A DNA stretch of 55,912 nt from Bacillota bacterium (GTDB lineage: Bacteria > Bacillota > Bacilli > Alicyclobacillales > SLC66): assembly GCA_021821055.1 (NCBI GenBank), contig JAKACX010000009.1, forward strand, positions 1-55,912, given 5' to 3'. Of the stretch, positions 36,967-46,998 are shown piece after piece; within the stretch, counting starts at the first letter, position 1; each line of letters starts with the position of its first letter. The notes under the pieces are model-generated. The model was not told the DNA's origin. It saw only the letters and a program-made list of their open reading frames with translations, and did not search any database. Both the position numbers and the translations under genes were made by a program.

Positions 36967-37947
36967 ATGAGCGAAGTCCTGCTTGAAATTCGCGATCTGA
37001 AAAAACATTTCCCCGTGCGCGGCGGCATCTCCCGCATCGGAGGCGGCGCCGTCCGCGCGGTGGACGGCGTGTCGCTCGAGGTGCGCGCCGGTGAGACGCT
37101 CGGCATCGTCGGCGAGTCGGGATGCGGCAAGTCGACATTGGGGCGCAGCATCCTGCGGCTGATCGATCCGACAAGTGGAGTCGTGAATTTCTCCGGACGG
37201 AATATTCTCAAACTGAACCGCTCGCAGATGCGCGCGATCCGCCGTGAGATGCAGATTGTCTTTCAGGATCCGTACGCGTCGCTCAATCCGCGCTACACCA
37301 TCTTTCAGACGCTCTCCGAACCGCTTGAAGTCCATGGCCTGTTTGACGCGTCGGAACGCAAACACCGTGTGTATGCCATCCTGGAGCGCGTGGGGCTGGA
37401 CCCGTCCTATGCGAGCCGGTACCCGCATGAATTTTCCGGCGGGCAGCGGCAGCGCATCGGCATCGCCCGCGCGCTTATCCTGCAACCCAAGCTGATGGTG
37501 CTCGACGAGCCCGTCGCAGCGCTCGACGTCTCTGTCCAGTCGCAGGTCATCAATTTATTGGAGGACCTGCAGGACGAATACCAACTCACGTACATCTTCA
37601 TTGCCCACGATCTGTCGGTCGTCAAGCACATCAGCGACCGGGTGTTGGTCATGTATCTGGGCAAGATGGCGGAGTTGGCGTCGGCGGATGAACTCTTCGC
37701 CAATCCGCTCCACCCATACACGCAGGCACTTCTGTCCGCCGTTCCCGTTCCGAATCCCGACGTGCGCCGCGAGCGCCAGATTTTGCAAGGCGACCTGCCC
37801 AGTCCGGCCAATCCGCCGCCGGGCTGCGTCTTTCACACGCGTTGCCCGATCGCCGAGGATGTCTGCCGCCGGGAGATTCCGGAGTGGCGCGAGGTCAAGC
37901 CAGCCCACTTCACGGCGTGCCATCTCGTGAAAGGGGGGACGCCGTGA
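36967..37947 (+). CDS. ABC transporter ATPase, DppF/OppF type (system B)
   Basis: ATP-binding subunit of 326 residues: Walker [10 protein letters not shown], signature FSGGQRQR, Walker [12 protein letters not shown] and the cysteine region [14 protein letters not shown]. It begins 3 bases after the previous stop, with GGAGGGG inside the end of that gene. It forms the ATPase pair of system B with the 35986 product. Confidence 0.95.
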   Translation: MSEVLLEIRDLKKHFPVRGGISRIGGGAVRAVDGVSLEVRAGETLGIVGESGCGKSTLGRSILRLIDPTSGVVNFSGRNILKLNRSQMRAIRREMQIVFQDPYASLNPRYTIFQTLSEPLEVHGLFDASERKHRVYAILERVGLDPSYASRYPHEFSGGQRQRIGIARALILQPKLMVLDEPVAALDVSVQSQVINLLEDLQDEYQLTYIFIAHDLSVVKHISDRVLVMYLGKMAELASADELFANPLHPYTQALLSAVPVPNPDVRRERQILQGDLPSPANPPPGCVFHTRCPIAEDVCRREIPEWREVKPAHFTACHLVKGGTP

Positions 37948-38102
37948 CGCGTGGCGCATGACCGTTCGTTTCATAAGGAAGTTTGATGGCTGCGCCTGCG
38001 ACGATGGGGAATTGCGCCCCGTCGATGGAGGGCAGGGACGATGCGCCGGTGAACATGGCCCGGGATTCTCGGGGTAGGACAGAAAAAGGGGGAAATACAC
38101 GT

Positions 38103-39809
38103 ATGAAACTCAGCAAATCCTTGGCGGTCGCGATCGCCATGACCGCCAGTACCAGCCTGATGTTTGCTCCGTCCACGTTGGCCGCGACAGCTTCCACCGG
38201 AGGCGTCATCGACTACGCGCTTCCGCCGCAGACGAACCTCAACTGGTTCCTGCCGATCACCAACGCGGCGTCAGACAGTCTTTACAATACGCAGCTCATC
38301 GACCAGATGTACAAGCCGCTTCTCTGGATCAACAACAACTACAGCATCAACTGGAAATCGTCCATCGCGAGTCACATCACGTACAATCCGGCAGGCACGG
38401 TGTACCACGTGTTCCTGAATCCGAAGTGGAAATGGTCCAACGGCACCCCGGTGACGTCCAAAGACCTGATGTTCACCTGGAACGTGATCAAGGCGGCCTC
38501 ATCGCCCAAAGCGGCGGCGCCGTGGCCGTTTGTCGGCGCGGGCACGGGCAATATTCCAAATGGCATCAAGAGCGTTGTGCCGAACGGGAACTACGAAGTG
38601 ACCATCACGCTCGACAAGCCGGCCAACCAGCAGTGGTTCATCTACAATGGCATCATCCAGTTGGTCCCGATGCCCGCGGGTGTGTGGGGCAAGTACAGCA
38701 ACATGACACAGGAGATCAAGTACCTCGGCGCGCACGCGACGAATCCGATGTTCGACACGGTGGTCGACGGCCCGTTCAAGATCCAGAGCGGAACGCCGAG
38801 CCAGTCATGGGTGCTCGTTCCGAATCCAAAGTACGCCGGGCACAAGAGCACCGTCAGCAAGATCGTGTTCAGCTTCGAAGCGTCCAATACGGCCGAACTT
38901 GCCGCGATCAAAACCGGCAGTATCAATGTCGGCTACCTCGACCAGTCGCAGCTCGGTTCGGAGCGGTCGCTTACATCCGCGGGCGACACCGTCACGCCTG
39001 CCTATCCCTTTGGCATCTTCTGGACGGAGATGAACATGTGGCCGGGCTCGCCGTCGCGCAGCATCTTCAACCAACTGTACGTCCGTCAGGCGTTGCAGAT
39101 GGGCATCGACAACCCCGGTATTGCCAAGGACATCTACAAGGGCTATGCGATCCCGCTCACCGGACCGATTCCCACCGTTCCGAAGACGACGTTCCTCGAT
39201 CCCGCCTTGGCGGCGCACAACCCGTATCCTTTCAATATCGCCGCTGGCAAGAAGCTGCTTGAGAAGAACGGCTGGAAACTGGTGAACGGCGTCATGACCA
39301 AGGGTAAGCAGCGGATGAAGTTCACCATGATCTACGTGACGGGCCTCACGTCGTCGACGGACGCCGCGGAGGTCATGAAGCAGGACTGGGCAAGCGAGGG
39401 TGTCAACGTGACGCTCAAACCGGAGCAGTTCGGTAACTTTATCTCCATGACTAGCGCCAAGACGAACCACTCATGGCAGCTTGCCGTTGGTTCGGGCTGG
39501 GTTTACAACGGACCCGGTTTCTACCCGACGGGCGGACAGTTGTTCGCGTCGACCGCGCCGTCCGGGACCGGGTTCTCGAACGCCGTGGAGGACAAGCTGA
39601 TTCAGGCCACGCACGTGCCGTACGCGACACCTGCGGAGACGATGGCGCACTTCTTCGCGTATGAGAACTTCACCGCGCGCGCCCTGCCGTTTCTCTGGAA
39701 CCTGAACGTCGCGACGCTCGTCGTCACGGCGCCGACCGTGCACAACGTGGTGCCGTACCTTGACGCGGCCACCGCATTCCCGCAGATGCAGTACTGGACC
39801 GTCAAGTAG
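38103..39809 (+). CDS. Family 5 ABC transporter substrate-binding protein (system B)
   Basis: Binding protein of 568 residues. The signal MKLSKSLAVAIAMTASTSLM...LAAT has no lipobox Cys. It has the family 5 features WKWSNGTPVTSKDLMFTWNVI and VVDGPFKI but is only distantly related to the system A protein. I chose the ATG at 38103, where the hydrophobic signal begins, preceded by GGGGGAAA. Its ligand cannot be told from sequence; both peptides and oligosaccharides are possible. A GC-rich hairpin (39821-39845) follows the stop. Confidence 0.9.
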   Translation: MKLSKSLAVAIAMTASTSLMFAPSTLAATASTGGVIDYALPPQTNLNWFLPITNAASDSLYNTQLIDQMYKPLLWINNNYSINWKSSIASHITYNPAGTVYHVFLNPKWKWSNGTPVTSKDLMFTWNVIKAASSPKAAAPWPFVGAGTGNIPNGIKSVVPNGNYEVTITLDKPANQQWFIYNGIIQLVPMPAGVWGKYSNMTQEIKYLGAHATNPMFDTVVDGPFKIQSGTPSQSWVLVPNPKYAGHKSTVSKIVFSFEASNTAELAAIKTGSINVGYLDQSQLGSERSLTSAGDTVTPAYPFGIFWTEMNMWPGSPSRSIFNQLYVRQALQMGIDNPGIAKDIYKGYAIPLTGPIPTVPKTTFLDPALAAHNPYPFNIAAGKKLLEKNGWKLVNGVMTKGKQRMKFTMIYVTGLTSSTDAAEVMKQDWASEGVNVTLKPEQFGNFISMTSAKTNHSWQLAVGSGWVYNGPGFYPTGGQLFASTAPSGTGFSNAVEDKLIQATHVPYATPAETMAHFFAYENFTARALPFLWNLNVATLVVTAPTVHNVVPYLDAATAFPQMQYWTVK

Positions 39810-39820
39810 TTGCGGCGGCG

Positions 39821-39845
39821 GGGCGCGGACACACTGTTCGCGCCC
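39821..39845 (+). terminator. Hairpin after the system B binding-protein gene
   Basis: GGGCGCG (39821-39827) pairs with 39839-39845 around an 11-base loop and is followed by a short GTTT run. As after the other binding-protein genes here, it may lower read-through into the permease genes. Confidence 0.45.
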
Positions 39846-39904
39846 GTTTCCGGGCAGCCCGCTGATGGAGATTCTGCGGGCTTTGCCCGAGCGTAGCAAG
39901 GAGC

Positions 39905-40005
39905 CTGACGCCGCGTGGCCGGACGGCGTGGCCGGATGGCGCTGTCGGACGGCGTGGCTTGACGGCGTGGTCTGATGTTGGGTCTGACGGCGCGGTCCGG
40001 CGTGT
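39905..40005 (+). repeat. Degenerate tandem repeat of GACGGCGTGGYY units
   Basis: About eight copies of a unit close to GACGGCGTGGCC or TGACGGCGTGGT lie between the binding-protein and permease genes. This resembles the tract at 26375 in style but not in sequence. Confidence 0.75.
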
Positions 40006-40067
40006 GCGAGGCAGCAGACGGCCTCTGTTGGCGTACGGGTCGAGCGTCCTGGACGAAAGGAGAAACC

Positions 40068-40955
40068 ATGATTTCCGAATCGCTGCTTGTCGACGAGATA
40101 TCCTCTGGCGCGGTCCACGGTGAGCGACCGAAGTTCATGCGCCGATTTCTGAGTTCAGGATTGACACGTTTGGGCGTCGGCATGCTGTTGTTCCTTGCCT
40201 TGTTCTCTTTTGTCGGTCCCTTGGTGTACCGCCACAGTGCCGTCGCGTCCCACCTGCTGAATACCGCCGCGTCTCCTTCCAGGCAGTTTCCTCTCGGCAC
40301 CGACAGCGCTGGGCACAATGTCCTGGCGCAACTGATGGTGGGTGGGCAGTCCTCGTTGGAGGTGGGGTTTGCCGCAGCGGCCGTGGCGATGCTGTTCGGC
40401 ACGCTCTACGGCATGCTCAGCGGTATGGCATGGAGTTGGCTTGATGCCGTTATGATGCGGATTGTCGATATCCTGCTCTCGATCCCGGCTATTTTCATTC
40501 TATTGTTCCTTAACGTAGTTTTTCAGCCGAGCATCCTGATCATGGTGTTCGTGCTGGCCTCGACGGCGTGGCTGAGCGTCAGCCGCCTGGTGCGTGCAGA
40601 GACGCTCTCCATCAAGAATCAGGTTTACGTGGAAGCGGCTCACGCTGTGGGGGCGGGCACATGGCGCATCATGCTGCGCTACCTGCTGCCGAACTTCCTC
40701 GGCATCGTACTGGTGTCCGCCACCTTCCAGGTTGCGGACGCCATCCTGGCCATGGCCGGCCTGAGCTTTCTTGGACTTGGGCTTCCGCCGCCCACCCCGA
40801 ACTGGGGAGCCATGCTGTCGGACGGCATGAACTACATGTTCCAGAATTCATGGTGGCTGATCTATCCTCCCGGGATCTGCATTCTTGTCGCCGAGGTGTC
40901 GATCAACCTGATCGGCGACGGACTGCGCAATGCGCTGGAGACCCGCGAGCGATAA
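40068..40955 (+). CDS. ABC transporter permease, DppC/OppC type (system B)
   Basis: Permease of 295 residues. FPLGTDSAGHNVLAQLMVGG and the ATPase-contact region KNQVYVEAAHAVGAGTWRI are typical of DppC, with about six membrane helices and an end at LIGDGLRNALETRER. AAAGGAGAAA supports the ATG at 40068; the open frame upstream is repeat sequence. Here the C-type permease precedes the B-type, the reverse of system A. Confidence 0.93.
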   Translation: MISESLLVDEISSGAVHGERPKFMRRFLSSGLTRLGVGMLLFLALFSFVGPLVYRHSAVASHLLNTAASPSRQFPLGTDSAGHNVLAQLMVGGQSSLEVGFAAAAVAMLFGTLYGMLSGMAWSWLDAVMMRIVDILLSIPAIFILLFLNVVFQPSILIMVFVLASTAWLSVSRLVRAETLSIKNQVYVEAAHAVGAGTWRIMLRYLLPNFLGIVLVSATFQVADAILAMAGLSFLGLGLPPPTPNWGAMLSDGMNYMFQNSWWLIYPPGICILVAEVSINLIGDGLRNALETRER

Positions 40956-41048
40956 GGCGACTGCGTGTGAATCCGGTCGGCTGCATGCTTCGTCGGTTTG
41001 TCGGGTGAGGCAACGGGTGTCCAGGTTTGTTTGAGAGAGGGTGGCGTC

Positions 41049-41999
41049 ATGTTGAAATACATTGTGCGGCGGATCCTGGAGGCGATCCCCACTGTACTCG
41101 GGGTCACTCTTCTTTCCTTTGTCATGATTCGCGCCGCCGGAAGTCCGGTCCGCATTCTGCTCGGCAATCACTATACAGTGTATCGCGCGGCCATGCTCAG
41201 CCGTTCGCTGGGGCTCAGCAAGCCGCTCTGGGATCAATACGTCATCTGGCTTGGAAATCTCCTGCATGGCAACTTCGGTTACTCCTACACATACGACCGG
41301 CCCGTGGTGGGCTTGATGCTGCAGGCGCTTCCGCACACGATCATCATCGTTGTGGTGGCGGTGCTTGCCGCACACGTGTTTGCTGTATTTCTAGGTTCGG
41401 TGCAGGCTTATTTTGAGAACACCAAATTCGACCAGATCGTGACAGTCGTGAACTATTTCTTCTATTCCATGCCGACGTTTTGGCTCGCCGTCCTGCTGAT
41501 CATCTTCTTCTCCATTGACCTGAACTGGCTGCCATCGGGCGGAATCGTTAACGCGCAACTCAGCAATCCGGGATTCGGAGACTGGGCGAAGCACCTCATA
41601 CTGCCAATCTCGGCGCTGTTCCTGGTGTCGGTGGCTGGATGGGCGCGCTACATGCGCTCGTCAATGCGCGAGGCCTTGTTGCAGGATTACGTCCGGACGG
41701 CGCGCATGAAGGGCGCGAGCGAGTTTCGTGTGATCTTCGTCCACGCCCTGCGCAATTCCATCCTTCCACTCATCACCTTGTTCGGTTTGTCGCTCCCCGT
41801 GCTGCTCAGCGGCGCACTGTTTGTGGAGGAGGTCTTCAACTATCCAGGGATGGGACTCCTGTATTGGGACGCCGTGAACTCACGCGACTACCCGATCATT
41901 ATGGGAGTCACCGTGTTCATCGGTCTTGTCACTGTGGCAGGCAACCTGATTGCGGATATCCTGTACGGCCTGATCGACCCTCGTATCCAGTACCGCTAG
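41049..41999 (+). CDS. ABC transporter permease, DppB/OppB type (system B)
   Basis: Permease of 316 residues with about six membrane helices. The start MLKYIVRRILEAIPTVLGVTLLSF, the GNFGYSY loop and the ATPase-contact stretch QDYVRTARMKGASEF mark it as DppB type. GAGAGAGGG lies before the ATG; an in-frame upstream TTG or GTG would add a non-homologous extension. It closes the system B operon. Confidence 0.93.
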   Translation: MLKYIVRRILEAIPTVLGVTLLSFVMIRAAGSPVRILLGNHYTVYRAAMLSRSLGLSKPLWDQYVIWLGNLLHGNFGYSYTYDRPVVGLMLQALPHTIIIVVVAVLAAHVFAVFLGSVQAYFENTKFDQIVTVVNYFFYSMPTFWLAVLLIIFFSIDLNWLPSGGIVNAQLSNPGFGDWAKHLILPISALFLVSVAGWARYMRSSMREALLQDYVRTARMKGASEFRVIFVHALRNSILPLITLFGLSLPVLLSGALFVEEVFNYPGMGLLYWDAVNSRDYPIIMGVTVFIGLVTVAGNLIADILYGLIDPRIQYR

Positions 42000-42219
42000 G
42001 GCCGCGCCCGGTATGCTCGGTACGGTGTGACGGTGTGACGGGGATGCACATAAAATAGAATTAAGACTATAGTATGCCAAGATTATGCATCTGGGTTGGT
42101 GTTCGGCGCGGAACAGCCCTAAAGAGCAGTGACTATCAAGGTGTCCATGTTGCACTGCGGTGTGCATCGCGACCGGCGGACGTTGTGCGGTCAATCCTCG
42201 CGTACAACAAGCACTGAAT

Positions 42220-42365
42220 TTGGTGCTATCGCACCACTTGCTTCCATTTTCCGCGTGATTAGCACTACTTTTTGGTGCTGTCCGCGCAATAGCACCAAAA
42301 AGTAGTGCTAATATGGAAAAATACAGGTGGCCTAAGCACAGTTCTTGTGCTTAGGCCACCTGTAT
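42220..42365 (+). repeat. Dispersed intergenic repeat, copy B, with two long perfect hairpins
   Basis: A 22-bp perfect inverted repeat (42258-42279 with 42291-42312, 11-base loop) is followed directly by a 20-bp perfect one (42321-42340 with 42346-42365, 5-base loop). The stretch CTAATATGGAAAAATA..CCTAAGCACAG matches copy D at 53570-53600, placing it in the dispersed family. It lies after the system B operon and may end it, though no T-run follows. The rest of 42000-42558 shows no gene; 42450-42482 is an AGAGCGGGCTAG-like repeat tract. Confidence 0.65.
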
Positions 42366-42558
42366 CCGCTGTTCATGCTGCCTGTAGACCTTCAGCCGGT
42401 GAATCATTTTTCCCCACTATGGTCGTCGGCCTCGGCCAGCATGTGCGGGCCAGAGCGGGCTAGAGAGAGCTAGAGCGAGCTGGCCCCCCCCCACCGACGC
42501 GGTCCACCCGGCGTCCACCCGACGGTCAACCTGCGCCGCCCCGGCCCCGCCACCCGCA

Positions 42559-43677
42559 CTACAAGGCGGGCTGCGCCTGGAGCGGAGCGTGGGCCCGGAG
42601 GACGGCGAGCACCCGATCGTTGTCCTCGGGTGTGCCAAAACTTACCCGAACGTGGCCGGGGAATTGGATCGAATCCCCTCCCCGTACCAGCAGGCCGGCT
42701 TCAAGGAAGGGCTGCGGACCGGGCGCGAATGGGAAGCAGTAGAAGTTCGTCTGCGTCGGGTAGATGTCATATCCAAGCGCCCTGGCAGCCGTCGTGACGC
42801 GGCTTCGTTCGCGGGCGGCCTCGCGCGCGCGCTCCATGTACGCGTCGAAGTGATCGAGGCAGGCGGAGGCGGCTTCCAGTGCGATGACATTTGGCATGGC
42901 GCCCATGCGAGCCGCCCCCAGCCGCTCGGCGACGCTGGCGCAGCACGTGACCGCATAGCCCATGCGCACTCCCGCGAGACCGTAGAACTTCGAGAATGTG
43001 CGCAGGACGATGACATTGGGATATTGTCGCACCAAACCCATGGAATCGGGTGCGCCGTTGACGAACGCGTCCGTCAATTCCCAGTACGCTTCGTCCAGCG
43101 CCACGCACACCCGCGGCGGAATCTGCGCGAGGAACTCCGACAGCGCGTCTGCCGAATGGAATCCGCCCGTGGGGTTGTTTGGATTGCAAATAAAGATCAG
43201 ACGGGTCGCGTCCGTTATCCCGTCCGCCATGGCCTGCAGGTCGACGGCGCCATCCGCCGCAACAGGAACGCGTACGACCTGCGCGTCCGTGAGCGAGGCG
43301 CTTGCGGTGTACATGGGGAAAGATGGGTATGGAACTATGATTTCCGCGCCGTCGGCTCCGAACGCCGCCACAAGCGCGTGAATCAATTCAGACGATCCGC
43401 TGCCGATCACAATCTGCTCGGCGCCCACTCCGAGACGATCCGCGAGGCTGGCGCGCAGGGCGGAGCCGGTGATGTCCGGGTAGCGATTGACGCGCGTGCA
43501 CGCGAGTTGCATCCGTTCCAACACAGCCGGGATCGGACTGTAAGGCGACTCGTTTGCGCTCAGGCGCAGCTTGCCCTCCGGCGCTGCAAGGCCGGGCCGC
43601 TCTATGGCGGGTTGGTCGGGCCGACTCCACATGAGAGGCGGCAATTCTTGAAGGGAGTCGTTCAGACGGTGATCCAT
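42559..43677 (-). CDS. PLP-dependent aminotransferase, HisC-like
   Basis: Aminotransferase of 372 residues, fold type I, close in pattern to histidinol-phosphate aminotransferases. KLRLSANESPYSP, VIGSGSSELIHAL, FICNPNNPTGG and DEAYWEL are present, as is the PLP-lysine segment RTFSKFYGLAGVRMGYA. The context is an amino acid permease and a D-2-hydroxyacid dehydrogenase rather than other his genes, so a different amino acid substrate is possible. The ATG at 43677 has GGAGG 11 bases upstream; the frame stays open into the permease gene but that part is not homologous. It is second in a two-gene operon, 47 bases after the permease. Confidence 0.88.
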   Translation of the reverse strand: MDHRLNDSLQELPPLMWSRPDQPAIERPGLAAPEGKLRLSANESPYSPIPAVLERMQLACTRVNRYPDITGSALRASLADRLGVGAEQIVIGSGSSELIHALVAAFGADGAEIIVPYPSFPMYTASASLTDAQVVRVPVAADGAVDLQAMADGITDATRLIFICNPNNPTGGFHSADALSEFLAQIPPRVCVALDEAYWELTDAFVNGAPDSMGLVRQYPNVIVLRTFSKFYGLAGVRMGYAVTCCASVAERLGAARMGAMPNVIALEAASACLDHFDAYMERAREAARERSRVTTAARALGYDIYPTQTNFYCFPFAPGPQPFLEAGLLVRGGDSIQFPGHVRVSFGTPEDNDRVLAVLRAHAPLQAQPAL

Positions 43678-43724
43678 CGGGTGGCGTGCCTCCGTTGCTT
43701 TATTTGTATTGTAAATCTGTGAAC

Positions 43725-45263
43725 TTACAGCGACGGCTCGCTCGCGAAGCGTTCGTTGTGCGCGGCGATTTCCCCGCGCGCCGTCACGGAGCGCCAGTAG
43801 CGGCTGTACAGCAGCGCGCCGATCAGGGAGAACAGACCCACCTGGACGAGAGGATTGAAATACCAGACGGACGTCAGTGTGGGCAGGACCACAAGATACG
43901 CCAAGGCGGTCGCCACCGCCATCATGACCAAGGCCACTATCCACTGCAGGCCGCGGCGGCCGCCCAGCCAGGTCTTGTTCCCCGCGTACAGGGCCGGCGC
44001 GGTCTTGGGCAGCAGGACGATGCCGAGTCCAAGGGCGAAGTGAACAATGGTGCCTGCCAACACGCTTGAGGCGAGACCGAATGCCGTTCCCGTGATGGAA
44101 GTCTGCAACAGGACCACGCTCGACATGATCGCTCCGATCGTAAGAGCGGTGACAGGCGTCTGACGCTTCGACAGGCGCGCGAACCGCGGTGGCAGGACTC
44201 CGTCCGCAGAGAAGGCGACCATCATGCGGGATTGCCCCATCATGACGGGCAGGATGGTCTTGAAGACGATGAACGCCACGGCAAAGTTCAACAGAATGTC
44301 GAGCCACGGCGGCAATAACAGCCCAATCAGAGCGGCCGCGCTCGCGAGCGACTTGTCGCCGTGGCTGAGCAGGCCCGAGAGCAATTGCCAAGGCACGACA
44401 TGATAGAGCGCGATCGCAAATGTAGTGTAGAAGATTGTCACCACAACGACAAGAGCGAGGATGCTTTTCCCCAAGGTCCCCTTCGCCGCGTGCGTCTCGC
44501 CTCCGGTGTAGGTTGCGCTGCGCAGGCCGGAATACGCGAAGTAGAGCAGCGGCAGGACCGTGAACAGCGCACCCGTGGTCTGCGCCGGCGCTCCTTTCAT
44601 GAGCGCGGCCGCGTTCAGCCCCTGGGTCGCGTGGAGAACAGCGAACAGGGTGGACGGCGGATGTGTCAGGCCCATGACAATCACGAGCAGGCCAGCGAGC
44701 AATATGACCGCCATCGCGCCCTTGAGCACGGCGCCGACAAGTCGGACTCCCCGTGCGTGCAGCGCCCAGGCAAACCAGATCATGACGAGCCCGAGCGAGA
44801 ATTCGCCGCCTGGCGTCGTCAGGATATTGCCCGCACCCGGCGCGACGCTGTTAATGGCGGCAGCCACAAACGTGGGCGCCGTGTACGCGAGAAATCCTAC
44901 GCTCGCCGTTGCGCCAAACCACGACACGACGTGTACAATAAAACCGAAGCGAGCCCCAAGCGTGCGCGTGACGAACAGGTACTCGCCGCCCGCGCCTGCG
45001 ATGGATCCGGAGAAGAACCAGTATGTGAGTCCGAGGAACAGCGCGATGAACCCATCAATCAGAATGGCCAGCGGCACCTGGTCGCCCACGCCAGGCGCGA
45101 TGCCCTGCACCTGGGCCGAGACAAAGAAGATCCCTGCCCCGACTTCGCCCGCCAGACCGAACGCCATGACGGCGAGCCAATTCAGGTGCTTGGCGAGTTT
45201 ATGCTCTTCGGTGTCATGGGCGGTCCGTGCAGGCAGCAACGAATGTGGTATATTTAATGACAT
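43725..45263 (-). CDS. APC-family amino acid permease
   Basis: Membrane transporter of 512 residues with about 12 helices. Near the N-terminus LNWLAVMAFGLAGEVGAGIFFV is the usual first APC helix with its Gly-rich unwound part, followed by GAGGEYLFVTRTLGARFGF, another family motif. It would import an amino acid by proton or sodium coupling. Three in-frame starts (GTG 45272, ATG 45269, ATG 45263) compete; GGGG is best spaced for 45263. It is the first gene of the operon with the aminotransferase. Confidence 0.9.
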   Translation of the reverse strand: MSLNIPHSLLPARTAHDTEEHKLAKHLNWLAVMAFGLAGEVGAGIFFVSAQVQGIAPGVGDQVPLAILIDGFIALFLGLTYWFFSGSIAGAGGEYLFVTRTLGARFGFIVHVVSWFGATASVGFLAYTAPTFVAAAINSVAPGAGNILTTPGGEFSLGLVMIWFAWALHARGVRLVGAVLKGAMAVILLAGLLVIVMGLTHPPSTLFAVLHATQGLNAAALMKGAPAQTTGALFTVLPLLYFAYSGLRSATYTGGETHAAKGTLGKSILALVVVVTIFYTTFAIALYHVVPWQLLSGLLSHGDKSLASAAALIGLLLPPWLDILLNFAVAFIVFKTILPVMMGQSRMMVAFSADGVLPPRFARLSKRQTPVTALTIGAIMSSVVLLQTSITGTAFGLASSVLAGTIVHFALGLGIVLLPKTAPALYAGNKTWLGGRRGLQWIVALVMMAVATALAYLVVLPTLTSVWYFNPLVQVGLFSLIGALLYSRYWRSVTARGEIAAHNERFASEPSL

Positions 45264-45272
45264 AAACATCAC

Positions 45273-45427
45273 CCCAGTTTGGCCCGTGGCCGAAATTTTG
45301 AAAATCAGGCGCCAGAAGGTCTGTCAATGCGTGATTAATACTACCATCTGGTGATATCTATAATAACGTGTTAAGCTGATATTGCCAATGGGAAAAATAT
45401 TTTTGTATCGAGACAGGAGGCTGCGCC
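45273..45427. promoter_or_regulatory. Divergent promoter region
   Basis: On the plus strand TATAAT lies at 45359-45364 with a weak TTAATA 18 bases ahead. On the minus strand TTGACA (complement of 45322-45327) could serve the permease, but its -10 is weak. ACCATCTGGT (45343-45352) is a small near-palindrome between them and may bind a regulator. Confidence 0.45.
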
Positions 45428-46432
45428 GTGACGTTCCCGTTATTGTCCGTGATTCCCAAGTCGAGATTTGCGCTAGCCGCGCCGCACATACCGTCTGAAG
45501 TCGCGGTTGAACACTGGGAGGATTGGTCCGATGTACGCAGAGGCAGCCCGACGGGATTCCGCGCGGTTCTCGGCGTCGGCCTGCCGATTCCCGGCGCGGT
45601 GCTGCGCGCCCCGGACATGGAACTGCTGCAACTCGTCAGCGCTGGCTACGAGCGCGTGGATATGGCCATCGTCCGGGAGATGGGGCTGACGCTGTGCAAC
45701 AATCCGGGGAGGAATGCGGATGCCGTCGCCGACCATATTGTGATGAGCCTGCTGTACTTCGCGCGGCGCATGGGAGAATGCCAGAATGTCGTCCTGGGAG
45801 ACAACTACCATCACAACCGCGAGGGAATCATCGGGCCGCTGCTGCGCGACCTGGAGGAGATGACGGTGGGACTGGTGGGCTTCGGCGCCATTGGCCGCAG
45901 CGTCGCCGACCGCCTGCATCCGTTTGGCCCCACTCTGCTGTACCACAACCGCACGCGCCGGCGTGAGGACGAGGCTCGCTTTGGCGTGCGCTACGCAGAG
46001 TTCGACGAGTTGCTGCGCACAGCCGACGCCGTGGTGGCGATGCTGCCCCTGACAGCGGAGACAAAGGGGTTGTTTGGCCGGGAGGCGTTTGCCCGCATGA
46101 AACCGGAGACGATCTTTGTCAATGTGGGACGGGGCGCACTCGTGGATCAGCGCGCGCTGGTTGAGGCGTTGCTGGAGCACCGGGTGTACGCCGCGAGTCT
46201 CGACGTGTTTGACCCGGAACCCGTGACGAAGGAGAATCCGGTTGTGCTCGCCGCGCCGCAGTTGCGGGATCGCTTGCTGCTGTCGCCGCATATTGCCGGA
46301 GTCACGCATCGTACGTGGCGTGTGATGGTGCAAAAGGCGATTGACAATGTGGCCGCCTACGCCCGCGGCGAAGAGCCGCACCACGTTGTCGTGCGCGGTC
46401 GCGGTCGCGGCCTTGCCGCCGTCGGAACGTGA
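45428..46432 (+). CDS. D-isomer-specific 2-hydroxyacid dehydrogenase
   Basis: NAD(P)-dependent dehydrogenase of 334 residues. The nucleotide-binding motif VGLVGFGAIGRSVA, the substrate Arg in FVNVGRGALVDQ, a Glu in DVFDPEPV and the catalytic His in LLSPHIAGVTH are in the right order. It would interconvert a 2-oxo acid and a D-2-hydroxy acid; the exact substrate is unknown. The GTG start follows ACAGGAGG. It is divergent from the permease-aminotransferase pair, whose aminotransferase could supply or use the same 2-oxo acid. Confidence 0.92.
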   Translation: MTFPLLSVIPKSRFALAAPHIPSEVAVEHWEDWSDVRRGSPTGFRAVLGVGLPIPGAVLRAPDMELLQLVSAGYERVDMAIVREMGLTLCNNPGRNADAVADHIVMSLLYFARRMGECQNVVLGDNYHHNREGIIGPLLRDLEEMTVGLVGFGAIGRSVADRLHPFGPTLLYHNRTRRREDEARFGVRYAEFDELLRTADAVVAMLPLTAETKGLFGREAFARMKPETIFVNVGRGALVDQRALVEALLEHRVYAASLDVFDPEPVTKENPVVLAAPQLRDRLLLSPHIAGVTHRTWRVMVQKAIDNVAAYARGEEPHHVVVRGRGRGLAAVGT

Positions 46433-46998
46433 GACCGCGGGAGCGTGCCGATGGAGTGCCGGTGGAGTGTGCGGGTGATTTGACGGTTTGTTGTTCCCAT
46501 GCCAGCGGATCGGATTAACCCCTTCTTCTATGGATGGTGTCAAACGAAACCGGCGCCCTCGATCCCCTCGCGGAATCGTAGGCGCCGGTTCAACAAGCCC
46601 GTTTGCTTTGCCTCGCTCTCTTGTTGGGTACGATTTGCGTGGACGGCTGCACCCACGTTTGTCGCGCGATGACCGGATCCGGCAGGTCTTCGCGGACGTG
46701 TCGTTTGCGCTTCTCGCGCGCACTCATCGTGATCCCCTCTTCTCCTTCACCGTACGTCCATTGCCATCGATTCGCCCGTCTGTCATAGGCGGGCTCTCTT
46801 TCACGCAATACTTGACCGAAACAGGATCGATTGAATTCTAACGAGAGAACATTTTGTTTGTAATCCATGAAACCTAATCGACTAATGATTTGCTTATCAT
46901 CACCCGTGTAACCTAACCGCCTTAAAGATCGTCATAAAATATGGAGATGTTTCGTTTCCATTTAGAATATCCCGTGAATCCTTAAGGAGGAAAATCGG
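46433..46998. promoter_or_regulatory. Gap with an inverted repeat and an ECF-sigma-like promoter
   Basis: AACCGGCGCC (46548-46557) is exactly inverted at 46581-46590 and may terminate the dehydrogenase gene. Near the end, TGTAAC (46907-46912), a 17-base spacer and CGTC (46930-46933) match promoters of extracytoplasmic-function sigma factors. A related AACCTAATCGACTAATGAT lies 39 bases upstream (46871). No gene is seen between. Confidence 0.5.

Noticed and set aside
43678-44391. N-terminal extension of the aminotransferase frame
   Set aside because: The upstream part overlaps the permease gene and has no homology; an ATG with GGAGG upstream exists at 43677.
46488-46841. 117-codon plus-strand open frame
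   Set aside because: No ribosome binding site, includes the inverted repeat at 46548, and reads as random sequence.
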